A stretch of DNA of 64,000 bases from Roseibium sediminicola (GCF_023156505.1 NZ_JALNMJ010000007.1:202627-266626); one strand, 5' to 3'; positions 46,141 to 56,100 are shown, counted from the first letter of the stretch. Numbers and translations: made by a program. The notes: generated by a model from the letters alone, not told the origin.

Positions 46141-47178
46141 ATGAAAAAGATCCTGCTTTCCCTATTGGCCTCTGCGGCCCTGTCCTCGCCGGCGCTTGCC
46201 GAAGAGCTGTCTGTTGTCGGCAGCTGGTCCAGCCTGCCGCTGCACAAGGAGTTCGAGGCGCCGTTCTGGCAGACGAAGCTTCCGGAAGCTTCCGGCGGCA
46301 CCATCGAGACGACGGTGACCACCCACAACCAGATGAATCTGGGTGTCGGCGAGGTTTTCCGCCTGCTTGGCCAGGGTGTCTTCGATGTCGGCATGACGGT
46401 CGGCGACTATGCAGTTGCCGACGCACCGGAACTGGAAGGGCTCGACGTGCCGCTGGTGGCCATGTCCGCGGACAAGGCCAAGGCAGCTGTTGAAGCGGCG
46501 CGGCCGATGGTCGAGGAGATCTTCGAAAAGCGCTTCAATTCCAAGGTTCTGGCGATTGCGCCCTATCCGCCGCAGGTGGTGTTCTGCAACGCCGAAGTCG
46601 GGTCTCTGGACGATCTGAAAGGCCTCAAGGTGCGCGCGTCCGGCCGCATGACGGCGAAATTCCTGGAAGCGCTTGGCGCCGAAGGCATCACGGTTTCCTT
46701 CTCCGAAGTGCCGGGCGCTTTGCAGAAAGGCGTTGTCGACTGCGCGGTGACGGGGGCCGGCTCCGGATACAGCGCCGGCTGGTGGGAAGTTTCCACCCAT
46801 CTGCTGCCGATCCCGCTCGGCGGCTGGGACCCGGTGGTGACCGCCATCAATCTCGACAAGTGGAATACGCTGAGCGACGACACCAAAGCCCTGATCGAAA
46901 AGGAAATCGCCAGCCAGTTCGAGGCACCTGCCTGGGCGGTCGCCGAGGGCGCGCTCGCCAATGACATTGCCTGCCTGACCGGCAAGGGCGATTGCACCTC
47001 CGGCGACAGCCGCAACATGGTGCTGGTCGAAGCCAGCGACGGCGACATCGAGCGCGCCCGCGAGATCCTGCAGACGGTGGTGCTGCCGGAATGGGCAGAA
47101 CGGGCCGGCGGCGACTGGGCCGCGCGCTGGAACGACAGTGTCGGCGCTGTTGTCGGCGTCACCATCAAGACCAACTGA
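46141..47178 (+). CDS. TRAP transporter substrate-binding protein, second system
   Basis: 345 residues. Signal peptide about 1-20 (ending PALAEE). DctP fold with the Arg segment GLKVRASGRM (about 163-172) and ALQKGVVDCAVTGAGS (about 195-210). Four cysteines in the mature protein, more than usual. ATG 46141 has GGAG 8 bases upstream. Belongs with the two permease genes that follow. Confidence 0.9.
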   Translation: MKKILLSLLASAALSSPALAEELSVVGSWSSLPLHKEFEAPFWQTKLPEASGGTIETTVTTHNQMNLGVGEVFRLLGQGVFDVGMTVGDYAVADAPELEGLDVPLVAMSADKAKAAVEAARPMVEEIFEKRFNSKVLAIAPYPPQVVFCNAEVGSLDDLKGLKVRASGRMTAKFLEALGAEGITVSFSEVPGALQKGVVDCAVTGAGSGYSAGWWEVSTHLLPIPLGGWDPVVTAINLDKWNTLSDDTKALIEKEIASQFEAPAWAVAEGALANDIACLTGKGDCTSGDSRNMVLVEASDGDIERAREILQTVVLPEWAERAGGDWAARWNDSVGAVVGVTIKTN

Positions 47179-47196
47179 CGGACGGGAGAGGTCAAG

Positions 47197-47745
47197 GTGG
47201 CGGAGACGCTTCTATCAATCCTGTCCCGGATCAACCGGGCCGTCGCGATTGCCGTCGGCTTGTTGTTCCTGACCTGTGCAGGACTTGTTCTCATTGATAT
47301 AGGTCTCCGCCAGCTTGGCGCGTCCCTTGGCGGCACGGACGAGATTTCCGGTTATGTGATGGCGATCGGCACAGCCTGGGGCATGGCCTTCGGGCTGACG
47401 GAACTTTCCCATATCCGGATCGATTTCTTGAGGCGCTCAGTGGGGCTGCCCATGGGCCGTGCCGTCCTGGACCTGTTGTCTATGTTCACGCTGGCCAGCA
47501 CTATCTCTGTGGTCGCCTTGAAGTGCTGGCCGGTGGTTGCAACCACCTTGCGCAATTCCTCCCACGCCAACACGCCGCTGGAAACGCCGCTGGCGCTTGT
47601 CCAGCTGCCCTGGTTCGCCGGCTGGGTCTGGTTCGCGGTCACCGCGTGGCTGACCCTGATCGCCGCGCTCCTGTTGGTCTTTCAGGGGCAGTTCGAGAAA
47701 TCCGAACAGGCCATCGGCGCCTTTCCCGAAGAGGAGACTGTCTGA
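47197..47745 (+). CDS. TRAP transporter small permease, second system
   Basis: 182 residues, four membrane segments. GTG start after GGGAGAGG. TGA overlaps the next ATG by one base (TGATG). Confidence 0.9.
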   Translation: MAETLLSILSRINRAVAIAVGLLFLTCAGLVLIDIGLRQLGASLGGTDEISGYVMAIGTAWGMAFGLTELSHIRIDFLRRSVGLPMGRAVLDLLSMFTLASTISVVALKCWPVVATTLRNSSHANTPLETPLALVQLPWFAGWVWFAVTAWLTLIAALLLVFQGQFEKSEQAIGAFPEEETV

Positions 47746-49028
47746 TGCTGTCCTTCGTCTCCATCGGCCTGCTCGGGCTTTTGACCCTGTCCATCCCGGT
47801 CGGTATCGTCCTGTTTCTGTTGGGCTTCGGTATCGACCAGTTTTTCAGTGCCTTTCCGCTGACACGGGGCCTCGGCTCCATGGTCTGGTCGACGTCTGAA
47901 AACTCGGCGCTGATAGCGATCCCGTTCTTTGTCATGCTGGGCGAGATCCTGGTGCGCACCGGCATTGCCGCCCGGACCTATTCCGCGCTGGACCGCTGGG
48001 TCTCCTGGCTGCCGGGCGGGCTGGTCCACGCCAATGTCGCCACCGCCACCATGTTCTCGGCAACCTCCGGCTCGTCGGTGGCGACCGCCGCCACGGTGGC
48101 CACAGTCGCCATGCCCCAGGCCGACCGGCTCGGCTACGATCCGAAGCTGTTCTCCGGGGCGATTGCCGCCGGCGGCACGCTCGGCATCATGATCCCGCCG
48201 TCGATCAACCTGATCGTCTACGGCTTCCTGACCCAGAGCTCGATCCCGCAGCTGTTCCTGGCTGGGCTCCTGCCCGGAGTGCTGCTGGCGCTTGGTTTTA
48301 TTCTCGTGACGGCGCTGGTCTGCATGGTCCAGCCGAAGCTCGGCGGTGCGCGGCGCACGTTTCCGGTCATGGAGATGCTGCGCGGCCTGGCGGACCTCCT
48401 GCCGATCATCCTCTTGTTCTCGGCCATCATCGGGTCGATCTACAAGGGATGGGCGACCCCGACCGAAGCAGCATCGGTGGGGGTCGCCGGAGCGATCGCC
48501 ATCGCGGCACTGTTTGGCGGGCTGAGCACACGCATGATCGGCGAAGCCATCATCGGAACGGTCAAGGTCACCTCGATGATCATGCTGGTGGTGATCGGCG
48601 CGTCCTTCCTGAACTTCACCCTGTCGGCGGCTGGCCTGTCGCAGGAGCTGCGCAGCTTCCTGGAAGGGCTCGGCGTCGGTCCGCTCGAAACGCTTCTGGT
48701 GATTGTCGGCATGTATATCGTGCTCGGCTTTTTCATCGAGACACTGTCCTTGATGGTGATCACCATTCCGATCGTGGTGCCGATCGTCACCAGCCTCGGC
48801 TACGATCCGATCTGGTTCGGCATCCTGATGATCGTTCTGATCGAGATGGCGCTGATCACACCGCCGGTCGGGCTCAACCTGTTCGTGGTCCAGGGCGCGC
48901 GCAAGGGCGGTTCGATCACGGATGTCATGCTGGGTGCGACACCCTATGTGCTGGCCATGCTGGCCATGGTCGTCGCCCTGATCGCCGCCCCGGAAATCGC
49001 GCTCTATCTGCCAGCGGCAATGCGGTGA
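47745..49028 (+). CDS. TRAP transporter large permease, second system
   Basis: 427 residues, about twelve membrane segments. MFSATSGSSVATAATVATVAMP (residues about 101-122) and AAGGTLGIMIPPSINLIVYG (about 143-162) are DctM hallmarks. Converges on the DAO-family gene with only 10 bases between the stops. Confidence 0.92.
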   Translation: MLSFVSIGLLGLLTLSIPVGIVLFLLGFGIDQFFSAFPLTRGLGSMVWSTSENSALIAIPFFVMLGEILVRTGIAARTYSALDRWVSWLPGGLVHANVATATMFSATSGSSVATAATVATVAMPQADRLGYDPKLFSGAIAAGGTLGIMIPPSINLIVYGFLTQSSIPQLFLAGLLPGVLLALGFILVTALVCMVQPKLGGARRTFPVMEMLRGLADLLPIILLFSAIIGSIYKGWATPTEAASVGVAGAIAIAALFGGLSTRMIGEAIIGTVKVTSMIMLVVIGASFLNFTLSAAGLSQELRSFLEGLGVGPLETLLVIVGMYIVLGFFIETLSLMVITIPIVVPIVTSLGYDPIWFGILMIVLIEMALITPPVGLNLFVVQGARKGGSITDVMLGATPYVLAMLAMVVALIAAPEIALYLPAAMR

Positions 49029-49038
49029 GGGATAGCTC

Positions 49039-50337
49039 CTAAATTCCCAGCTTATCCCGCAGCCGGTAGACCAGCACCGAGGGGGCCAGGAACCAGGGGG
49101 TGCCGGTGTAGAGCGGACGGGTCGGGAAGGGGATACGCTCGAAGGCGGAGAGGGCCTTTTCCTGGCCCGCCGCCTTCTGGCCGATGCGCATGCCGAGATA
49201 GCTCGCCATGCCGACGCCCGAGCCGCAATAGCCGCCGGCGAAAAAGAGGCCTTTGTCCTCACCGGCATGCATCAGCGTGTCGAAGGTGTATCCGACAAAG
49301 CCCATCCAGCCATGGCTGATCTTCACACTGGCCAGTTCCGGAAAAAGGGCCGTCATGTCCCGGTGGAGTTTCAGCGCGCTGTTACGCGGATCGGTTTCGC
49401 TCAAGGACACCCGGCCGCCGAAGAGCATCCGTTTCCGGTCTGGCGACAGGCGGTAATAATAAACCAGCTTGCGGGTGTCGGAGAGCACCCGGTCGGTCGG
49501 GAACAGACGGTCGACAACCTCGGTTGGGAGCTCTTCCGTGGCGATGACATAGGAACCGATCGGGATGATCCGGCGCTGGTGCCAGGGCGACAGCGGGCCG
49601 GAATAGCCGTTGGTGGCGAGGATCACCTTGCCCGCCTTGACAGTGCCCTCGCTGGTCAGCACCTGAAAGCCGGTGCCAAGCCGTTCGATCGATAGCACCC
49701 TGCATGTGCCTTTCACCAAGGCGCCAGCCGCCAGCGCCTTTCTCAGGAGCGAGGGGTGGTAGCTCGAGACATCGATGCTGCAGTGATGCGGAAAGACGAT
49801 GCCGCCGTGATAGGCGTCCGTGCCGAGCTCCCGGGCCATTTCCGCCTTCGGAACCATGAAGGTGTCGGTGGTCCAGACCGGATGGCCAGCGGTGCAATCC
49901 TGTTCCAGCTTCTTGTAGAGATGCGGCTTGTGGGCGCCGTGAAAGCGGCCGACCTCCTTAAGACCCATCTCGATGCCGTCCTCCTGCGAGAAGGCATGCA
50001 TGTAGTCGAGCGAGGCCTGGGCTTCCTGGCAAAGCTGGGTTGCCAGCTCCCGGCCGTAGCGCCTGGCGAGCGCGGCAAAGGACGGTTTGAGACTGGTCGA
50101 CAGCTGGCCGCCATTTCTGAGGCTGCAGCCCCAGCCCGGATGCTCGGCGTCGAGCACCAGGGTACCGAGACCTTGCGGGGCCGTCTGCAGGGCGGCGTTG
50201 AGACCGGTATAGCCCGCGCCGATGATCAGGACATCGATCTCGGATGGCAGCGCCGTATTGGGCAGGGGCACGGCCGGGGCGGTGTCCTGCCAATAGGGCG
50301 TTGTCTTGAACCCGTCCGCGAACAGCGTCTCAGCCAT
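49039..50337 (-). CDS. FAD-dependent oxidase, DAO family (PuuB-like)
   Basis: 432 residues. Dinucleotide fold IIGAGYTGLNAAL (about 38-50), then GWGCSLRNGGQLS (about 68-80) and C-terminal FFAGGYCGSGVGMASYLG. Resembles gamma-glutamylputrescine oxidoreductase, which oxidises an amine to an aldehyde with peroxide release. ATG at 50337 fits AGGATTGAAG. Last gene of the minus-strand MocR unit, 8 bases after the GMC gene. Confidence 0.85.
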   Translation of the reverse strand: MAETLFADGFKTTPYWQDTAPAVPLPNTALPSEIDVLIIGAGYTGLNAALQTAPQGLGTLVLDAEHPGWGCSLRNGGQLSTSLKPSFAALARRYGRELATQLCQEAQASLDYMHAFSQEDGIEMGLKEVGRFHGAHKPHLYKKLEQDCTAGHPVWTTDTFMVPKAEMARELGTDAYHGGIVFPHHCSIDVSSYHPSLLRKALAAGALVKGTCRVLSIERLGTGFQVLTSEGTVKAGKVILATNGYSGPLSPWHQRRIIPIGSYVIATEELPTEVVDRLFPTDRVLSDTRKLVYYYRLSPDRKRMLFGGRVSLSETDPRNSALKLHRDMTALFPELASVKISHGWMGFVGYTFDTLMHAGEDKGLFFAGGYCGSGVGMASYLGMRIGQKAAGQEKALSAFERIPFPTRPLYTGTPWFLAPSVLVYRLRDKLGI

Positions 50338-50345
50338 CTTCAATC

Positions 50346-51968
50346 CTATGCCGCTCTCGTGTCTTCAAGGATCAGGTCCGCGCCCTTTTCACCGACCATG
50401 ATCGCCGGGGCGTTGGTGTTGCCGGAGGTGACCGCCGGGAAGATCGAGGCATCGACCACCCGCAACCCGTCGACACCGTAGACCTTCAGCCGGGCGTCGA
50501 CCACGTTCTCGGTGCTGTCGGGACCCATGCGGCAGGTGCTGACCGGATGGAACACGGTGGAGCAGCGGTTGCGCACGTCCTCCAGCATCTCCTCGTCGGA
50601 CTGGATGGCGGGACCGGGTGTGATTTCCTGATCGATCACCGATTGCATCGACGGGCTGGCCGCGATTTTGCGCATCAGCCGGCAGCCTTCGACCATCTCG
50701 CTGAGATCCCGGTTGGTGCTGAGCGAATTCGGATGGATTTCCGGAGTGTCGAACGGGTCCGCCGAGCGCAGACCGATATGACCGCGGCTGGTCGGGCGGG
50801 TCGGCTGGAAGCCGAGCAGGAAGCCCGGGAACGGGTCCGGATTCATCAGCGGGCGTTTGCCCTTCGGCGCCTTTGTGTAGCTGACGGGCGAAAAATAGAG
50901 CTGCATGTTTGGCCGCTCGGTGTCCGGATTGCTTTTCACGAACCCGCCGGCCTGGTTGACGCTGAGCGACAGCGGACCGCTGCGGGTCAGCACATATCGA
51001 ATGCCCTGCGCCAGCTTGCCCCACCAGGGGTAAAGCTGCTGGTTCAGCGTCGGCACTTTCGAGCGGTAGAGGTAGTCGAGGCCGAGATGGTCCTGCAGAT
51101 TCCGGCCGACGGCGGGTGCGTGCACAGAGGGTGTGATGCCCTTGGCTTTCAGCGTCTCGCTGTCGCCGATGCCTGACAGCATCAGGATCTGCGGCGAGTT
51201 TACGGCCCCCGCACTCAGGATGACCTCGCGGCGGGCGCGGACGGTTTTCTCCGCACCGCCTTGCCGATAGACGACGCCGGTGGCGCGGCCGTTCTCCATG
51301 ATCAGCCGGGTGGTGTGGGCGTGGGTCTCGACGCTGACATTGCGGCGTTTCCTGGCGCGGGAGAGATAGGCGCGGGCGGTGGACATGCGGAAGCCGCCCT
51401 TGGCCGTGATCTGGTAGAGCCCGACACCTTCCTGGGTCTTGCCATTGAAATCGGGGTTGCGCTCGAAACCGGCCTCTTCGCAGGCGTCGAGGAAATTGGC
51501 GCAGAGCGGATGCACGCTGTGCTCCATGCCGGAGACGTGGAGCGGACCATCGCCGCCGCGATAGGCGTCGGCGCCGCCCTCATGGCATTCCGAGCGCTTG
51601 AAATAGGGCAGGACATCGTCCCAGCCCCAGCCGGGATTGCCCATCGCCTTCCAGTCTTCGAAATCCGCGTGCTGGCCGCGGATATAGACCATGGCGTTGA
51701 TCGAGCTGGAGCCACCGAGCACCTTGCCGCGCGGCCAATAGCCGGAGCGGCCATTGAGACCGGGATCGGCCTCCGTGTGGTACATCCAGTTGATGGATTT
51801 GTTGTAGAAGGCCTTGCCGTAGCCGATCGGCATCCAGATCCAGAAATTCAGATCCGAGCCGCCGGCCTCCAGCAGGCAGATGCTGTATTTGCCGTCTTCC
51901 GACAGGCGGTCGGCGAGGACGGCACCGGCCGAGCCGGCACCGACGATGACAAAGTCGAACTCCGCCAT
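50346..51968 (-). CDS. GMC oxidoreductase (choline dehydrogenase-like)
   Basis: 540 residues. FVIVGAGSAGAVLADRLSE (about 5-23), the GMC signature RGKVLGGSSSINAMVYIRG (about 79-97) and the C-terminal active-site His in TVFHPVSTCRMG. Flavoprotein that oxidises a primary alcohol to an aldehyde. Context suggests an amino-alcohol substrate shared with the aldehyde dehydrogenase across the MocR gene. AGGAG ribosome site. Confidence 0.9.
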   Translation of the reverse strand: MAEFDFVIVGAGSAGAVLADRLSEDGKYSICLLEAGGSDLNFWIWMPIGYGKAFYNKSINWMYHTEADPGLNGRSGYWPRGKVLGGSSSINAMVYIRGQHADFEDWKAMGNPGWGWDDVLPYFKRSECHEGGADAYRGGDGPLHVSGMEHSVHPLCANFLDACEEAGFERNPDFNGKTQEGVGLYQITAKGGFRMSTARAYLSRARKRRNVSVETHAHTTRLIMENGRATGVVYRQGGAEKTVRARREVILSAGAVNSPQILMLSGIGDSETLKAKGITPSVHAPAVGRNLQDHLGLDYLYRSKVPTLNQQLYPWWGKLAQGIRYVLTRSGPLSLSVNQAGGFVKSNPDTERPNMQLYFSPVSYTKAPKGKRPLMNPDPFPGFLLGFQPTRPTSRGHIGLRSADPFDTPEIHPNSLSTNRDLSEMVEGCRLMRKIAASPSMQSVIDQEITPGPAIQSDEEMLEDVRNRCSTVFHPVSTCRMGPDSTENVVDARLKVYGVDGLRVVDASIFPAVTSGNTNAPAIMVGEKGADLILEDTRAA

Positions 51969-51976
51969 GAAAACTC

Positions 51977-52837
51977 CTATTGAGCGGACTTGTCACGCTG
52001 GATGAGGATGGAGAGCAGCGCCAGCAGGCCGGAGCCGACCATCAGCACGAAGGAGACCGCGTTCAGCACAGGGGTCGAGCCGACCTTGGCCATGCGGTCA
52101 TACATGGTGATGGTCAGCGGCGCTTCCGAACCGACGAGAAACAGCGTGGTGTTGAAGTTCTCGAAGGAGACCAGAAAGGCGACGATGCCGGCGGCGATCA
52201 TGGCCGGGCGCAGGAAGGGCAGCGTGATCGTGCGCAGCACCCGGGCGCGGCTGGCGCCGAGGTTGAAGGCCGCTTCCTCCATGGTCTCGTCGAATTTCTT
52301 CAGCCGCGCGGTGATCACGAGCGAGGTGATGGTGGCGATGAAGGAGAACTGGCCGAGGACGACCAGAAGGATGCCGGGACGCAGGAACTCCAGTTCCAGA
52401 TCGATCGTGTCTTCCAGGTAATTGGCCGTGTCGCTGGCCAGCACCAGAATCGAGATGCCGAGGATCACGCCGGGGATCACCAGAGGCACGACCATCATGA
52501 TGTAGAAGAAGTTCTTGCCCGGAAACTCGCCGCGCACGAACAGAAACGCATTGGTGGTGCCGACGAACACCGACAGGGCCGCCACGAAGATGGCGATGAC
52601 AAAAGAATAGTAGAGCCCCTGCAACAAGCGCCGGTCGTGGAACATGCCGAGCTTGGGCTCGGTGTCGGAAAAGAACCAGTCCAGGGTGAAGCCCTGCCAG
52701 GGCAGCGCCGGGAACAGGCTGTCATTGAAGGCAAAGGCGCCTGCCGAAATCAGCGGTGCCGCCAGGAAGATGAAGAAGGCGACCACATAGAGCCGGTATC
52801 CGAGCAGGAACGGGGAGGTTTTCTTTTGCGCAAGCAT
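51977..52837 (-). CDS. Polyamine-type ABC transporter permease (PotC-like)
   Basis: 286 residues, six membrane segments, EAA loop EEAAFNLGASRARVLRTI (about 200-217). ATG at 52837 follows GAGGAGG. Lies 10 bases after the PotB-like gene. Confidence 0.88.
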   Translation of the reverse strand: MLAQKKTSPFLLGYRLYVVAFFIFLAAPLISAGAFAFNDSLFPALPWQGFTLDWFFSDTEPKLGMFHDRRLLQGLYYSFVIAIFVAALSVFVGTTNAFLFVRGEFPGKNFFYIMMVVPLVIPGVILGISILVLASDTANYLEDTIDLELEFLRPGILLVVLGQFSFIATITSLVITARLKKFDETMEEAAFNLGASRARVLRTITLPFLRPAMIAAGIVAFLVSFENFNTTLFLVGSEAPLTITMYDRMAKVGSTPVLNAVSFVLMVGSGLLALLSILIQRDKSAQ

Positions 52838-52847
52838 TGTGACCTCC

Positions 52848-53717
52848 TCAGCTCTTGGCAACGGTGTTGGCAAGCGTCTGTCCGGACAGCTTCAGGCCGA
52901 GCCAGATGACGATCGAGGTGAAGAGTAGCAACAGCATGCCAAAGGCGGCACCGCCCTCCCAGTTGAAGCGGGTGATGAACTGGTTGTAGATCTGCTCGGT
53001 GAACCAGCTCGAATTCTTGCCGCCGAGCAGGATCGGTGTCAGGTAGGAGCCGGCCGACAGCATGAAGGTGACGATGCAGCCGGCGACGATGCCCGGCATG
53101 GCATAGGGAATGATGATCCGGCGCAGCACGGTGAAGCCGTTGCCGCCGAGATTGTAACCCGCCTCGATCATGGAATTGTCCATGCCGTCGAGGGTGGAGA
53201 CCAGCGGTACGATCATGAACAGGATCACGGTGTAGACAAGGCCGACAATGACGGCGGCGTCATTGTAGAGAAACTCCACCGGCTGGCCGATCAACCCGGT
53301 CCAGAGCAGGAAGTTGGAGATCACCCCGGTTTCGCGCAGGAGCAGGATCCAGCCGAAGGAGCGGATCAGGTCCGAGACCCAGAGCGGGATCAGGCAGAGC
53401 AGGAACAGCCCGCCACGCGCCCGAGGTCCCGCGATCTTGGCGATGTAATAGGCAATCGGAAAACCGATCAGCAGCGCCAGGGCCGTCACCAGCAGGGACA
53501 TCGAACCCGTGCGCAGGAGCGTGTTCCAGTAGATCGGCTCGTGGAGAAAGTCGAGGTAGTTGGCGAAGCTGTATTCATAGACGCGCGGGGCGACCTTTTC
53601 CTTCAGCGACAGCACCACCATGCCGATATGGGGCAGGATGATCAGCAGCAGGATCCAGAGCGCGAAAGGGGCGAACAAGAGGATCAGCGTCAGCCGTTTG
53701 ATGTCCTTGTTCTGCAT
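52848..53717 (-). CDS. Polyamine-type ABC transporter permease (PotB-like)
   Basis: 289 residues, six membrane segments; SDLIRSFGWILLLRETG (about 114-130) and loop EAGYNLGGNGFTVLRRI (about 182-198) are typical of PotB proteins. ATG 53717 overlaps the ATPase stop by one base and has GGAGAG. Confidence 0.9.
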   Translation of the reverse strand: MQNKDIKRLTLILLFAPFALWILLLIILPHIGMVVLSLKEKVAPRVYEYSFANYLDFLHEPIYWNTLLRTGSMSLLVTALALLIGFPIAYYIAKIAGPRARGGLFLLCLIPLWVSDLIRSFGWILLLRETGVISNFLLWTGLIGQPVEFLYNDAAVIVGLVYTVILFMIVPLVSTLDGMDNSMIEAGYNLGGNGFTVLRRIIIPYAMPGIVAGCIVTFMLSAGSYLTPILLGGKNSSWFTEQIYNQFITRFNWEGGAAFGMLLLLFTSIVIWLGLKLSGQTLANTVAKS

Positions 53718-54841
53718 CACGCGCTCTCCTGGCGGGCAAAACACATGGCCTGTTTCGACGACCAGACCAGCGAGACGTCCTCGCCGGGTTTCAGGTCGTT
53801 GTCGCCGGTCAGCGTAACATCGGATTCGATCAGTTCGCCGCTGCCGGTGCGCACCAGCACCCGGCTGTTGGCACCGTTGAAGAGCAGGCTGTCGATGACG
53901 CCGTCCATGCGGTTGTCGCCGTCGGCGGCGATTGCCGCGGCTTCAGCCGTGCGTACGGTCCGGATGAATTCGGGCCGCACGAAAATGTCGACCTTGGCGC
54001 CGTCGCGGATGGTCTGGCCGGCCCCGGCTGAAAAGCTCATCGGCAGGCCCTGCTCGGTTTCCACCTTGCCGCCGGTGCCGTCGCTGGCCTTGACGGTGCC
54101 GGACCAGCGGTTGCTGTCGCCGACAAAGCCGGCAACGAAGGCGGTGTTCGGCCGGTGGTACAGTTCCTGGGGCGTGCCGATCTGCTCGAACTCGCCCTGA
54201 TTCATGATGGCGACATTGTCGGACATCACCAGCGCTTCGGACTGGTCGTGGGTGATGTAGATGAAGGTGGTGTTGAACTGGTGCTGCAGCAGCTTCAGCT
54301 CGATCTTCATCGCCTCGCGCAGCTTCAGATCGAGCGCGCCGAGCGGTTCGTCGAGCAACAGGACGTCCGGGTCGAGCACCATGCAGCGGGCAATGGCGAT
54401 GCGCTGTTTCTGGCCGCCGGAAAGCTGGTGGATCTCGCGTTCGGCGACATCGGGCAGGGCGATGCGTTCCAAAACGTCATGCACCTTGCGCCTGATGTGG
54501 TCCTTGCCGAAGCCGGCACATCTGAGGCCATAGGCGATGTTCTCGTAGACATTCATCATCGGGAACAGCGCCAGGTGCTGGAACACCATCTTGACGTTGC
54601 GCCGGTTGGGCGGCACGCCGAGCACCGACTTGCCCTTGATTTTGATGTCGCCGCCCGATGGTTCCTCGAAGCCGGCGATCATGCGCATCAACGTGGTCTT
54701 GCCGCAGCCGGACGGCCCGAGAATGGAAAAGAAAGAGCCGCTCGGAATGTCGAAGGAAACGCCCTTCACGGCCCGCACGGAGCCGAAATTCTTGGCAATG
54801 TCGAGACACTCAAGGTCGTAGGTCGGATTGTCTTGTTTCAT
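53717..54841 (-). CDS. Polyamine-type ABC transporter ATPase (PotA-like)
   Basis: 374 residues. Walker A GPSGCGKTTL (about 40-49), signature LSGGQKQRIAIAR, Walker B VLLLDEPLGALD, then a TOBE-2 domain. Start uncertain: ATG at 54841 (MKQDNP) or GTG at 54883 with GAGG upstream. Confidence 0.9.
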   Translation of the reverse strand: MKQDNPTYDLECLDIAKNFGSVRAVKGVSFDIPSGSFFSILGPSGCGKTTLMRMIAGFEEPSGGDIKIKGKSVLGVPPNRRNVKMVFQHLALFPMMNVYENIAYGLRCAGFGKDHIRRKVHDVLERIALPDVAEREIHQLSGGQKQRIAIARCMVLDPDVLLLDEPLGALDLKLREAMKIELKLLQHQFNTTFIYITHDQSEALVMSDNVAIMNQGEFEQIGTPQELYHRPNTAFVAGFVGDSNRWSGTVKASDGTGGKVETEQGLPMSFSAGAGQTIRDGAKVDIFVRPEFIRTVRTAEAAAIAADGDNRMDGVIDSLLFNGANSRVLVRTGSGELIESDVTLTGDNDLKPGEDVSLVWSSKQAMCFARQESA

Positions 54842-54925
54842 GAATGCGCCAGCTGGAAGGATAGGAGTGGGACAGCCGTTCACTGCGGCGTCCTCGTTTC
54901 AGGGCTCGGAGACCCATTTGAAGAA

Positions 54926-54959
54926 GAGGCTGTCAGAGCGTTCCGCACCTGACAGCCTC
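54926..54959 (-). terminator. Intra-operon hairpin between binding protein and ATPase genes
   Basis: Perfect 11-bp stem GAGGCTGTCAG/CTGACAGCCTC with a 12-base loop, followed on the minus strand by TTCTTC. Placed just after the binding-protein gene, as in the smo operon. Probable partial terminator. Confidence 0.7.
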
Positions 54960-54982
54960 GGTGTCGTCAGACGTCGGCGGGC

Positions 54983-56059
54983 TTAGCCGCCGGTGGCTGC
55001 CTTGATCTTCTCAAGGGTCTTGCCTTCCATGTCCTCGACGCCCGGAGGAATGTTGGCAAAGAACTTGAGATTGTCGATGTCGGCATCGGTGAAGGCGGCG
55101 TTGACGGCGGCCTTCTTGTCTTCCGGAAGCAGATCCTTGCCGCCCTTGACGGCCGCGATGGCGCCGGTGCTGGCGGACATCAGCGTGACGTTTTCCGGAC
55201 GCAGCACGAAGTTGATCCACTTGTAGGCGGCGTCATCGGCCTTGCCCTTGGCCGGCAGAGCGAAGGTGTCGATCCAGGCAAGCGCGCCTTCCTTCGGCGG
55301 CACGAAGACGATGTTCGGGTTCTGGTCGAACAGCTTGTAAGCGGTCGAATCCCAGGTTTCCGAACCGACGATTTCGCCGGACAGCATCATGGCGGAGAGA
55401 TCGTCGCCGCCCTGCCAATAGGCCTTGATGTTGCCTTTGCACTCGATCAGCTTGTCGGCGACCTTGTCCAGGATGCCCTGGTATTTCTCAAGATCGGAAT
55501 AGGCCGCGAACGGGTCTTCGCCCATCGAATAGGCCGTGCCGAGCAGGATCGTGCGCTTCAGGCGCATCGAGGTCTTGCCCTTGTAGGCAGGATCGCAGAG
55601 ATCAGCCCAGCTCTTGAGGTCCGGTGCCTTGGTCTTGTCGGCCATCAGGCCGGACGTGCCCCACTGGTGCGGCACGGCATAGACTTCGCCGTCGATGGTG
55701 GTGTTGGCCTTGACGCCGTCGAGCAGCTTGCCTTCCATCACGCCGGTGTCGATCTTGCTGAGATCCATCGGCTTATAGATGTCATATTCCAGCTGAGCGG
55801 CGTAGATGCGGTCATGGCTCGGCTGCGCGAGGTCGAAGCCGGCGCCGCCGGTCGCGCGCAGCTTGGCAATCATTTCCTCGTTGTTGGAGAAGGTGACTTC
55901 GACTTCGATGTCCGGGTATTCTTCTTCAAATTTCTGGACCAGTTCATCGGGCGCATAGGAGCCCCAGGTCAAAAGGCGCAGGGTTTCCGCCTGGGCGGAG
56001 CCTGCGCCGGCAAGCATGGTTGCGGCCAAAAGGCCAGTAAGTGTTGTCTTTAAATGCAT
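54983..56059 (-). CDS. Polyamine-type ABC transporter, periplasmic binding protein (PotD-like)
   Basis: 358 residues. Signal peptide about 1-24 (ending AQAET), then LRLLTWGSYAPDELVQKFEE (about 27-46), the PotD/PotF pattern. VGSETWDSTAYKLF and WIDTFALPAKGKADDAAYKW are family-like. GGAGGACGTC precedes the ATG. The ligand is probably a cationic amine, inferred from family only. Confidence 0.88.
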   Translation of the reverse strand: MHLKTTLTGLLAATMLAGAGSAQAETLRLLTWGSYAPDELVQKFEEEYPDIEVEVTFSNNEEMIAKLRATGGAGFDLAQPSHDRIYAAQLEYDIYKPMDLSKIDTGVMEGKLLDGVKANTTIDGEVYAVPHQWGTSGLMADKTKAPDLKSWADLCDPAYKGKTSMRLKRTILLGTAYSMGEDPFAAYSDLEKYQGILDKVADKLIECKGNIKAYWQGGDDLSAMMLSGEIVGSETWDSTAYKLFDQNPNIVFVPPKEGALAWIDTFALPAKGKADDAAYKWINFVLRPENVTLMSASTGAIAAVKGGKDLLPEDKKAAVNAAFTDADIDNLKFFANIPPGVEDMEGKTLEKIKAATGG

Positions 56060-56100
56060 GACGTCCTCCTGAATTCACGCAGCATCGCAAAAAGCCTAGG

